DNA of 64,000 bases from contig JAFAGM010000005.1 of assembly GCA_023422775.1 (NCBI GenBank), positions 55,489-119,488 of the forward strand, given 5' to 3'. Shown here piece by piece: positions 52,442-60,564 of the stretch. The notes under the pieces were generated by a model. That model did no database searches and was not told the origin of the DNA. It saw only the letters and a list, made by a program, of their open reading frames with translations. The number at the start of each line of letters is the position of its first letter. Position 1 is the first letter of the stretch. This DNA comes from Pseudomonadota bacterium (lineage in GTDB: Bacteria > Pseudomonadota > Alphaproteobacteria > Rhizobiales > Xanthobacteraceae). The position numbers and the translations under genes were made by a program.

Positions 52442-54589
52442 ATGCACAAACTACGCGTCGGGCCAAGGCATCCCCGGCTTGCGAACGCGGGCTTCCGTCT
52501 CACACGACGGCTCGCCGAGTGGAGCATGGCCCGCATCGGCTTCCACCGCCTCAACAGCGAATTCGCACGAAGGACTATCGATTCCATCCACGAGCGCCTG
52601 CAGCGCGGCGAGACGGTTTATGTGCTGGGCTTCGCCGCCTCGGGCACGCACAACACCGGCGTCGCGCTGGTCGAGATCACGCAGGCCGGCGGACCGCGCA
52701 TCATCGTCAACAATGAGGAAGAGCGCTTCTCCGGCGAGAAGCACACGACCGAATATCCGCGGCGGTCGATCGATGCGATGGTCGAACAATTGCGCGCGAT
52801 CGGGCGCGACGTCCGCGATATCGCCGCGATCGTCACGACATGGGACTATCCGCTGCTGTTCGGGACGCTGGCGCGAACCGTGCTCGAGGAAGCGCCTGCC
52901 AGCCTGAAGCTGCTGGTCAGCGCGCAGACGCCGGCGGTCGACCGCCGCCGCCTGGACCAGATGCGGCGGACGCCGCGGCTGCTCGCCAGACAGTTCGGCC
53001 TCGACAAACCTTTGCCGCTGATCTGCATTCCGCATCACGACAACCATGCCTGGTTTTCATTCGCCGCCTCGCCGTTCGCCGACAGCACGGAGCCGGTTGC
53101 GATCGCCGTGCTCGACGGCACCGGCGACCAGGGCTCGGTCTCGCTCTACGTCGCAAAGGACGGCGCGATGCGCCAGATCTACTGCAATGACAGCGTGTTC
53201 GACTCACTCGGCGCGTTCTACAGCGTGATTTCATCGACCCAGGGCGGCTGGACCTGGCTCTCCAGCGAGGGCCGCTACATGGGCGCGGCCGCATGGGGCG
53301 ACATGAACCGCGCCACCAATCCGTATTATGCGCGGCTCAGGCAGGTCCTTCATTTCGGCACCGGTGGAGAAATCAGGCTCAATCGCGCGATGGGCAACTG
53401 GTGCAGCGATCCCTTCGAGAATCCGTACCATCCCGCGCTAATCGAGATTCTGGGCGAACCGCTCAAGCCCGATCAATTATGGAATCCGGATGCGGTGCTG
53501 CGCGTGGAGGATATCCATCATCGCCCCGACACCAGGGATCGCCTCGACAAGGCGGCCGCGACGCAACTCGTGTTCGAGGATGCACTGATCCATATCGTCG
53601 ATCATCTGTTGCGCACCACCGGCGCCGATCGCCTGGTGCTGACCGGCGGCGTCGCCCTGAACGCACTCGCCAACATGCGGCTATTGGAGCATTTCGACGA
53701 GGCATGGTTTGCAGCCGCACAGCAACGCAACGCGCGCCTGCACCTGTGGGTGCCGCCGGTGCCCGGCGATCCCGGCGTTCCGATCGGCGCGGCATGGCTG
53801 CTGGCGCAGATGGCGGGCGCGCCGCGCGGCGCGCCGATGACCCACGCATTTTATTGCGGCACGCCGCCATTGGCGGCCGATATCGCGGTGGCGCTGGATG
53901 CCGATGACGTCGCCTGCGATCCCATCGGCGATGTTTCGACGCAAGCGGGCCGCGAGGCCATCGCCGACCTGATGGCCTGGATCGTATCGCAGAACGGCGT
54001 CATTGCGCTCTATCAGGGGCCGGCGGAAACCGGACCCCGCGCGCTCGGGCATCGCTCGATCCTGGCCAATCCCTGCAATCCCGATGCACGGCAGATGTTG
54101 AACGAACGCGTCAAGTACCGCGAGGCCATCCGTCCGCTGGCGCCGATGGCGACGCTCGAAGCGGCACAGCAATATTTCGAGCTGGAGCCGGGCGCGTCCG
54201 ACGCCGACTACAACGCCTATAATTACATGGTGCTGACGGCGCATTCGAAGCCGGGCGCGCGCGAAAAAATCCCCGCCGTGATTCACGCCGACGGCACCGG
54301 CCGCATCCAGATCGTGCGCGCGGAAGCCGACCCCCTCACCTACGCCTATCTGAAGGCGCTCGGCCGCCGCATCGGCGTCGAGATGTCGGTGAACACCTCC
54401 TTCAATGTCGCAGGGCCGATCGCGCAGACGCCGCAGCAGGCGATCGACACGCTGCGCCGCTCAAAGGGGCTCGACGCCGTGGTGCTGGTCGCCGGCGACG
54501 GCACGGTCACCGCCGCCTGGCACGGCGGCGAGCGCGACAGTGGAAGGTTTTCGGGTTGGTATGCGGCCTGGAAAGCCGGCCGGGGTTAA
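52442..54589 (+). CDS. NodU/CmcH-type carbamoyltransferase
   Basis: The protein is about 715 residues from the ATG at 52442 (other starts at 52436 TTG and 52523 ATG). The N-terminal Kae1-like domain has VYVLGFAASGTHNTGVALVE, the IVNNEEERFSGEKHTTEYPR motif, HHDNHAWFSFAASPF (metal-binding His) and AVLDGTGDQGSVSLY; LTGGVALNALANMRLLEHF closes it. The C-terminal domain has YQGPAETGPRALGHRSILAN and NTSFNVAGPIAQTPQQ. NodU carbamoylates Nod factors, but other members modify antibiotics or polysaccharides. No nod genes are in the window, so the acceptor is unknown. Confidence 0.92.
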   Translation: MHKLRVGPRHPRLANAGFRLTRRLAEWSMARIGFHRLNSEFARRTIDSIHERLQRGETVYVLGFAASGTHNTGVALVEITQAGGPRIIVNNEEERFSGEKHTTEYPRRSIDAMVEQLRAIGRDVRDIAAIVTTWDYPLLFGTLARTVLEEAPASLKLLVSAQTPAVDRRRLDQMRRTPRLLARQFGLDKPLPLICIPHHDNHAWFSFAASPFADSTEPVAIAVLDGTGDQGSVSLYVAKDGAMRQIYCNDSVFDSLGAFYSVISSTQGGWTWLSSEGRYMGAAAWGDMNRATNPYYARLRQVLHFGTGGEIRLNRAMGNWCSDPFENPYHPALIEILGEPLKPDQLWNPDAVLRVEDIHHRPDTRDRLDKAAATQLVFEDALIHIVDHLLRTTGADRLVLTGGVALNALANMRLLEHFDEAWFAAAQQRNARLHLWVPPVPGDPGVPIGAAWLLAQMAGAPRGAPMTHAFYCGTPPLAADIAVALDADDVACDPIGDVSTQAGREAIADLMAWIVSQNGVIALYQGPAETGPRALGHRSILANPCNPDARQMLNERVKYREAIRPLAPMATLEAAQQYFELEPGASDADYNAYNYMVLTAHSKPGAREKIPAVIHADGTGRIQIVRAEADPLTYAYLKALGRRIGVEMSVNTSFNVAGPIAQTPQQAIDTLRRSKGLDAVVLVAGDGTVTAAWHGGERDSGRFSGWYAAWKAGRG

Positions 54590-54688
54590 CGAGAGTAAAA
54601 TTGCCCGGCAACTGCCCGCGGCGATTCAATTTACTGGACTTCGCGCTGTCTAATTGTCTCGCACGAGCTTCTCACATAACATTCCCAA

Positions 54689-55540
54689 ATGCAGGGCTTC
54701 GTTTACATTCTAATTTCGCCGAACAGCAGTCACATCAAGATCGGAGGCACCGAGCGCCCGATAAGCGAGCGGCTGCAGGGCATCAACCGTACAGAATCCT
54801 ATGGCGAGCATGGCCCTTGGGAACTATCGGATTTCCTGCACGTGACAGACTGGCGCCTGGTGGAGAGCGGCATGCACCGCCACTTTCTGGAAAAAAATGT
54901 CCGCGACCTCGCCGGTACTCGCGAATTGTTCGCTGTACCACCGCATGAAGCAAGGGCCAGACTACGGCTGACAGACGTTGCGTTGCGGGTGGACCACGAA
55001 AAGACAGAGAAAATCTTCAAGAACCGAAGTCTCGGACTCTACCTCTACAAGCTTTTCCAGCTTTCGGGTCTATACGGCAGCCTCGACATTCAGGGAGCTT
55101 GGGCGCTGAGTTTGTTGCCCAAAACCAACGGCGGCCGGTGGTTCACCCTCAACATCGGACCTCATGAAGTGGCCTTCAGCACTTTCAAACCGATCGACGG
55201 CAAGTTTGAACACTACTTGATTCTGGATCGTCTGATTCTCGACTACCCAGAAACCATCATCTGGATTGGCAAACACGATGGCGAGGTTCAAGAAGCAAAG
55301 TACGCCTCCTCCGAGCGAGCCGTAATCATCAACTTTCGAGAGGATTTCGCAAAAGCTGAGCTAGTACTCAACCGTCCCGGCGTTCGCCGCGCCCTGATCG
55401 CATATTGGGCGGAGTCGCTGGCCGACCTGCGAGAAAGAAAAGCGAAGAGCGTTTACGCTCGCTACCATTCCTACGATGCTATCTCGGAGCTTATCGAATA
55501 CAAGCGCGCCACGGAAGGCATATTTCGGACGCGCGAGTAA
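54689..55540 (+). CDS. GIY-YIG-like (T5orf172/MUG113-type) protein
   Basis: Residues 1-90 of 283 resemble the T5orf172/MUG113 branch of the GIY-YIG nuclease superfamily: GFVYILISPNSSHIKIGGTE, then RPISERLQGINRTESYGEHG and a conserved-looking MHRHFLEKNVRDLAGTRELF. The remaining 190 residues match nothing I recognise. Base composition is visibly lower in GC than the neighbours, with more AAA, TTC/TTT and TCA codons, which suggests recent acquisition. It lies between the carbamoyltransferase and a convergent dehydrogenase gene; two bases separate it from the latter. Confidence 0.65.
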   Translation: MQGFVYILISPNSSHIKIGGTERPISERLQGINRTESYGEHGPWELSDFLHVTDWRLVESGMHRHFLEKNVRDLAGTRELFAVPPHEARARLRLTDVALRVDHEKTEKIFKNRSLGLYLYKLFQLSGLYGSLDIQGAWALSLLPKTNGGRWFTLNIGPHEVAFSTFKPIDGKFEHYLILDRLILDYPETIIWIGKHDGEVQEAKYASSERAVIINFREDFAKAELVLNRPGVRRALIAYWAESLADLRERKAKSVYARYHSYDAISELIEYKRATEGIFRTRE

Positions 55541-55542
55541 GC

Positions 55543-56418
55543 CTAGTCCTTCGGCCGTGAGACGATCTCGATCATCCTGCCTTCGTCCTCGTCAGGCATC
55601 TCGGCTTTGGCACGGGCATAGGCCTCGACGGCGGCGCGGCCGAGCAGAGGGGCGTCTGACAGCAACGTCTCCGCCAGTTTCACCGCGTAGGCCGCATCCT
55701 TGTGGCGAAGCGCCGATGTGAACGACGCTCCGGCGAAGTCGCGCGCCACCATGCGTTTGGAGTGACGGATCACCTGCGGGCTTGCCACCGCGCCGGTCGC
55801 CATGGCTTCCGCCACGAGGTTCATGTCGAGCCCGGCCTGTTCGGCCATGGCGATGCCTTCGGCGAGACTCGCGATCTGCACCGCGCCCATCAGGTTGTTG
55901 ATCAGCTTGTAGACCGTGCCGGTGCCGACCGCTCCGAAATGCCGAATGACATCGCCGATCGGCGCGAGATAAGACTTTGCGCGTTCCAGATCGGCCGCGT
56001 CGGCGCCGACGAGCAGGGTCAGCTTTCCTGCAGCCGCCGCCTGCGGCAGGCCGGTGACGGGACAATCGATATAGATGAGACCGCGCCCGCGCAGTTCTCG
56101 CGCCATGTCGAGCGCGTGCTGGTGCGACACCGTCGAACATTCGATCGCGAGGCTGCCTGCCTTCATCTTCGCGGCCGCGCCATCCTTGCCGAGCCAGACG
56201 GATCGCGACGCCTCGTCGTCGGCGACCATGGTCACGACGGCATCGGCGCCATCGGCGGCCTCGGCCGGCGATGCGGCCCAGCGCGCGCCGCGCGCGATCA
56301 GGTCTTCGGCCTTGGCCTTGCTGCGATTGAAGACCGCGACCTCAAAGCCCGCATCGAGATAGCGGCCGGCCATGCCATGGCCCATCCGCCCGAGCCCGAT
56401 GAAGCCGACTTTTGGCAT
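55543..56418 (-). CDS. 3-hydroxyisobutyrate dehydrogenase-family oxidoreductase
   Basis: In 291 residues the Rossmann motif is VGFIGLGRMGHGMAGRYL and the NADP-preferring Arg (VAVFNRSKAKAEDL) follows the second strand. The substrate motif is FIDCPVTGLPQAAAAGKLT-like (YIDCPVTGLPQAAA), and the catalytic Lys lies in GTVYKLINNLMGAV. The family includes 3-hydroxyisobutyrate, tartronate semialdehyde and glyoxylate reductases; which one cannot be decided. Its ATG overlaps the stop codon of prfB by one base (TGATG), so the two are translationally coupled, although functionally unrelated. Confidence 0.9.
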   Translation of the reverse strand: MPKVGFIGLGRMGHGMAGRYLDAGFEVAVFNRSKAKAEDLIARGARWAASPAEAADGADAVVTMVADDEASRSVWLGKDGAAAKMKAGSLAIECSTVSHQHALDMARELRGRGLIYIDCPVTGLPQAAAAGKLTLLVGADAADLERAKSYLAPIGDVIRHFGAVGTGTVYKLINNLMGAVQIASLAEGIAMAEQAGLDMNLVAEAMATGAVASPQVIRHSKRMVARDFAGASFTSALRHKDAAYAVKLAETLLSDAPLLGRAAVEAYARAKAEMPDEDEGRMIEIVSRPKD

Positions 56419-57549
56419 CAGTCGACGTCCTCGACCTGGCCCGGCGCGGTGCCGAACGCGCGCTGCGCCAGCGTCGCCGCCATGAACTCGTCGAGGTCAC
56501 CGTCGAGCACCCCCGACGTATCCGAGGTCTGCACGCCGGTGCGCAGGTCCTTCACCATCTGATAGGGCTGCAGCACGTAGGAGCGGATCTGGTGGCCCCA
56601 GCCGATATCGGTCTTGGCGGCCTGGTCGGCGGCGGCCTGCTCCTCGCGCTTCTTCAATTCGATCTCGTAGAGCCGCGCGCGCAGCATGTCCCAGGCCTGC
56701 GCGCGGTTCTTGTGCTGGGAGCGGCCGGCCTGGCAGACCACCGCGACGCCGGTCGGAATATGCGTGAGCCTTACTGCGGATTCGGTCTTGTTGACGTGCT
56801 GGCCGCCGGCGCCGCCCGAGCGCATGGTGTCGGTGCGCACGTCGGATTCCTTGATGTCGATCTTGATCGAGTCGTCGACGACAGGAAAAATCGCGACCGA
56901 CGAGAAGGACGTATGGCGGCGCGCGTTGGAATCATACGGCGATATCCGCACCAGACGATGCACGCCCGCCTCGGTCTTCAGCCAGCCATAGGCGTTGTGA
57001 CCAGAGATCTGGATGGTGGCGGATTTGATGCCGGCTTCTTCGCCCTGGGTTTCCTCGAGATATTCGATCTTGAAGCCGTGCTTCTCGGCCCAGCGCGTAT
57101 ACATGCGCAGCAGCATCTCGGCCCAGTCCTGGCTTTCGGTGCCGCCCGCACCGGCATGGACCTCGAGATAGGAATCGAACCGGTCGGCCTCGCCCGACAG
57201 CAGCGCTTCCAGCTCGCGGCGGGCGACTTCCTTCTTCAGGGCCTTCAGCGCGTTCTCGGCTTCGGCCACGATGCCTTCATCGTTCTCGGCCTCGCCGAGT
57301 TCGATCATTTCGACATTGTCGCTGAGTTCCTGCTCGACCTTGCCGATGCCGGTCAGCGCATCCTCCAGCGAGGTGCGCTCCTGCATCAGCTTCTGGGCCT
57401 TCTGGGGATCGTTCCAGAGATTGGGATCTTCGGCAAGCTTGTTCAGCTCGGCGAGGCGAGCCGTTGATTTCTCGACGTCAAAGATGCCTCCTCAGCAGCC
57501 CGACTGACTGCTTGATCTCTTCTACGAGGCGTTCGACTTCGGCGCGCAT
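56418..57549 (-). CDS. prfB: Peptide chain release factor 2, with programmed +1 frameshift
   Basis: The gene is joined from 57549-57481 and 57479-56418 by a +1 shift at CTT TGA C, giving 376 residues, the normal RF2 length. The first reading frame is 23 codons and ends at an in-frame TGA; the remainder begins DVEKSTARLAELNKLAEDPN. GGQ is at about residue 248-250 (GGAGGQHVNK), and the stop-recognition motif reads SPY where E. coli RF2 has SPF (RISPYDSNARRHTSF). RF2 ends translation at UGA and UAA. Its own UGA makes synthesis self-limiting. It is followed by the 3-hydroxyisobutyrate dehydrogenase-like gene. Confidence 0.97.
57478..57492 (-). promoter_or_regulatory. Programmed +1 frameshift site of prfB
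   Basis: On the minus strand AGGAGG (57487-57492) stands three bases before CTT (57481-57483) and TGA (57478-57480), followed by C. This is the same arrangement as in E. coli prfB: an internal Shine-Dalgarno sequence, a slippery CTT and a UGA recognised poorly when RF2 is scarce. Confidence 0.95.
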
Positions 57550-57678
57550 GGTCTCTCTGATCTGCGGTGAGCACCGCTGCTTGATAGACAGCCCGCATTC
57601 CGCGTGAATCAGAACCGGCTCAGGCTTGTTTGACAGGATGTAGCGGCGCACGCCGCAAAGCGCAACCGCCCGGCAGAG

Positions 57679-57808
57679 CTAGAGCCTCTTCCGTTCCGAT
57701 TGAATCGGAACGGGGCTCTGGATTCTTGTTTTGACGCGTTTTCTTGACGCGAACCGGTTTCCACCCCGGATCAAGTCCGGGGCAGGCTTTCGCTCGAAAA
57801 CGCTCTAG
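57679..57808. repeat. Composite inverted repeat (CTAGAGC...GCTCTAG) at the PBP1A stop codon
   Basis: The outer ends CTAGAGC and GCTCTAG pair. On the left CCGTTCCGAT and ATCGGAACGG form a perfect hairpin; on the right CCCCGGATCAAGTCCGGGG is another. A central TTGACGCGTTTTCTTGACGCG contains a short direct repeat. The TAG at its right end is also the stop codon of the PBP1A gene (57805-57807). This composite type is frequent in Bradyrhizobium and Rhodopseudomonas genomes. Confidence 0.85.
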
Positions 57809-60330
57809 TAGAGCCCGCCGGGACGCATGATGTTGCCGCCGACGTCGGGCTGATATCCTTGCTGATAGCCCTGCTGGTACCCTGGCGGGTATCCCTGCGG
57901 CGCCCGTCCATCCATGTCGGCTACTCCGATGACCGAGTAGTTATCCGGCGGCGCCGTGCCCGGCTTGAACGCTTCCAGGATGGTCCGGCCGCCCTCGCCG
58001 GGGCTGACACGCATGCCGCTCTTGGCATCGACACGCACCAGCTTGATGCCGGCGGGAACCTTGAACGGGATCGCCGGCTTGTCGGCAAGCGCGAGCTTGA
58101 GGAAATCCTTGGCGATCGGGGCGGCCAGATGACCACCGGTCATGCCGCGGCCGAGATTGCGCGGCTTGTCGAAGCCGACATAGATACCGACCACGAGGTC
58201 CGGCGAGAAGCCGATGAACCAGGCGTCCTTTTCATCGTTGGTGGTGCCGGTCTTGCCGGCGATCGGCTTGCCGACTTCCTTGAGCACCGTCGCGGTGCCG
58301 GCCTGCACCACATATTCCATCATCGAGGTGATCTGGTAGGCCGTCATCGGATCCAGCACCTGCTCCCGGCGGTCGACCAGCTGGGGCTCGGGCTGATTCT
58401 TCCAGCCGCCGGGCGCATCGCAGCCTCGGCATTCGCGGGAGTCGTGCTTGAAGATGGTGTGGCCGTAGCGGTCCTGAATACGATCGATCAGCGTCGGCTT
58501 CACGCGGCGGCCGCCATTGGCGAACATCGAGTACGCCGTGACCATGCGCATGACCGTGGTTTCACCGGCGCCGAGCGCGTAGGATAGATAGTTCGGCAGT
58601 TCGTCATAGACGCCGAAACGCTTGGAATACTCGCCGATCAGCGGCATGCCGATGTCCTGCGCCAGCCGCACCGTCACGGTGTTCAGGGACTGCCGCAGCG
58701 CGTTGCGCAGCGTCGTCGGCCCGCCGTATTTTCCGGACGAATAGTTTTCCGGACGCCAGACGCCGGCGCCCTGCCCCTGATCGATTTCGATCGGCGCGTC
58801 GACGACGACGGTCGACGGCGTGTAGCCATTGTCCATTGCCGCCGAATAGACCAGCGGCTTGAACGAAGAGCCCGGCTGCCGGTAGGCCTGCGTGGCGCGG
58901 TTGAACTGGCTCTGGTCGAACGGGAAGCCACCGACCATCGCCAGCACGCGGCCGGTCCAGGGATCCATCGCCACCATCGCGCCGGACACTTCCGGCAGTT
59001 GGCGCAGCCGGTACTGGCCTTCGACCTGCTTGCCTTCCTTGTCGAACAGCGGGTCGGCGTAGATTACATCGCCCGGCGACAAGACCTGCGCCACCGAGGT
59101 CGGCGTCTTGCCCCTCGTGGGTCCCGACGCAGCCTTGGCCCAGCGCACGCCATCGAGCGTGACGATGCCGGTCTGCCTGACCTTGCTGACCGCGCCGCCC
59201 AACTCACGGCCCGGCTGGAAGCCGATCCGCGCCGACTGGTCGGAAGTCTCCAGCACCACGGCCATCCGCCAGGGGGAGATATCGCCGAGCGATTTGACGT
59301 CCGCAAGCTTCACGCCCCAGTCGCCCGAGATGTCCAGCTTGGACGGCGCACCGCGCCAGCCGCTGGCCTCGTCATATCGCACGAGCCCCGCGACCATGGT
59401 CTTTCGCGCCATCACCTGCATCTTCGGATCGAGCGTGGCACGGACCGACAGCCCGCCTTCGTACAGCTTCTTCTCGCCGTAACGCTCGAAGATGTCGCGG
59501 CGGACTTCCTCGGCAAAGTATTCGCCGGCGAAGATATGCGCGCCGTTGCCGCGGCTGGTCACGTTCAGCTGTTCCTTGCGGGCCTTGTCGGCGTCGGCCT
59601 GCTTGATCCAGCCGTTTTCAAGGAGACGATCGACCACGTAATTGCGCCGCTCGACCGCGCGATCGCGGTTACGAACCGGATGCAGTGCGGCCGGCGCCTT
59701 GGGCAGCGCGGCCAGATACGAGGCTTCCGCGATCGTGAGTTCGTTCACCGATTTGTCGAAATAGACCAGCGACGCGGCCGCGATGCCATAGGCGCCGAGG
59801 CCGAGATAGATTTCGTTGAGATAGAGTTCGAGGATGCGGTCCTTGGAATAGGCGCGCTCGATTCGCATCGCCAGCAAGGCTTCCTTGATCTTGCGGGTGA
59901 AGGAGACCTCGTTGGTCAGAAGGAAGTTCTTCGCGACCTGCTGGGTGATCGTCGAGGCGCCCTGCGGACGCCTGTTGGAACCGAAATTCTGCGCATACAA
60001 CACGGCAGCGCGCGCCATGCCGGTGAAGTCGATGCCGCCATGTTCGTAGAAGTTCTTGTCTTCGGCGGCGAGGAAGGCGTTGATGACGAGCTTCGGAACG
60101 GCCTGGATCGGCAGATAGAGGCGGCGCTCCTTGGAGTATTCGCCGAGCAGCGCGCCGTCGGACGCATGGACGCGCGTCATGACAGGCGGTTCGTAATCCT
60201 GAAGCTGCGAATAATCAGGCAGATCCTTGGAGAAATGCCAGATCGCGCCGGCGACGCCGGCGACGCCGACGAGGAACACGACGGTTCCGGCGGCAAACAG
60301 GAAACCAAAAAACCGGACGAGCAGGCGCAT
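57805..60330 (-). CDS. mrcA: Penicillin-binding protein 1A (bifunctional glycosyltransferase/transpeptidase)
   Basis: The 841-residue protein has an N-terminal membrane anchor (FFGFLFAAGTVVFLVGVAGV), a glycosyltransferase domain with AAEDKNFYEHGGIDF and RRPQGASTITQQVAKNFL, and a transpeptidase domain with the acyl-enzyme Ser in RQPGSSFKPLVYSAA, SLN (LRQSLNTVTVRLAQ) and KTGTTNDEKDAWF. It polymerises and cross-links peptidoglycan in the periplasm. The C-terminus ends with a Gly/Tyr/Gln/Pro repeat tract (GYPPGYQQGYQQGYQ). It is downstream of amiC on the same strand with a gap of 234 bases. Confidence 0.96.
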   Translation of the reverse strand: MRLLVRFFGFLFAAGTVVFLVGVAGVAGAIWHFSKDLPDYSQLQDYEPPVMTRVHASDGALLGEYSKERRLYLPIQAVPKLVINAFLAAEDKNFYEHGGIDFTGMARAAVLYAQNFGSNRRPQGASTITQQVAKNFLLTNEVSFTRKIKEALLAMRIERAYSKDRILELYLNEIYLGLGAYGIAAASLVYFDKSVNELTIAEASYLAALPKAPAALHPVRNRDRAVERRNYVVDRLLENGWIKQADADKARKEQLNVTSRGNGAHIFAGEYFAEEVRRDIFERYGEKKLYEGGLSVRATLDPKMQVMARKTMVAGLVRYDEASGWRGAPSKLDISGDWGVKLADVKSLGDISPWRMAVVLETSDQSARIGFQPGRELGGAVSKVRQTGIVTLDGVRWAKAASGPTRGKTPTSVAQVLSPGDVIYADPLFDKEGKQVEGQYRLRQLPEVSGAMVAMDPWTGRVLAMVGGFPFDQSQFNRATQAYRQPGSSFKPLVYSAAMDNGYTPSTVVVDAPIEIDQGQGAGVWRPENYSSGKYGGPTTLRNALRQSLNTVTVRLAQDIGMPLIGEYSKRFGVYDELPNYLSYALGAGETTVMRMVTAYSMFANGGRRVKPTLIDRIQDRYGHTIFKHDSRECRGCDAPGGWKNQPEPQLVDRREQVLDPMTAYQITSMMEYVVQAGTATVLKEVGKPIAGKTGTTNDEKDAWFIGFSPDLVVGIYVGFDKPRNLGRGMTGGHLAAPIAKDFLKLALADKPAIPFKVPAGIKLVRVDAKSGMRVSPGEGGRTILEAFKPGTAPPDNYSVIGVADMDGRAPQGYPPGYQQGYQQGYQPDVGGNIMRPGGLY

Positions 60331-60564
60331 TATCGAAGTTCCGTTTCAACCCTGTGCGGCGATAGCTGCGGCATCTGTCCTAGCACGGCGCCCAGCGGGC
60401 CGCCGTTACGCGATCGAACAATAAAGGGGCCAGCGGACAATATTGCCCGATTCCGAAGACCCTACGGTACTTTTCTATAGCGTCGTCGCTGTGGCCAAAC
60501 TAGGGCTTGGGCTGCCTCATGGTGCGCTTTTCACTCAGGCTTCACGCGACGCCCATCGGATTTT

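Noticed and set aside
51027..52907. Plus-strand frame of 626 codons
   Set aside because: It runs antisense through the solute-binding protein gene and into the carbamoyltransferase gene in another frame; there is no domain.
58999..60480. Plus-strand frame of 493 codons
   Set aside because: It is antisense to PBP1A, whose active-site motifs are unambiguous.
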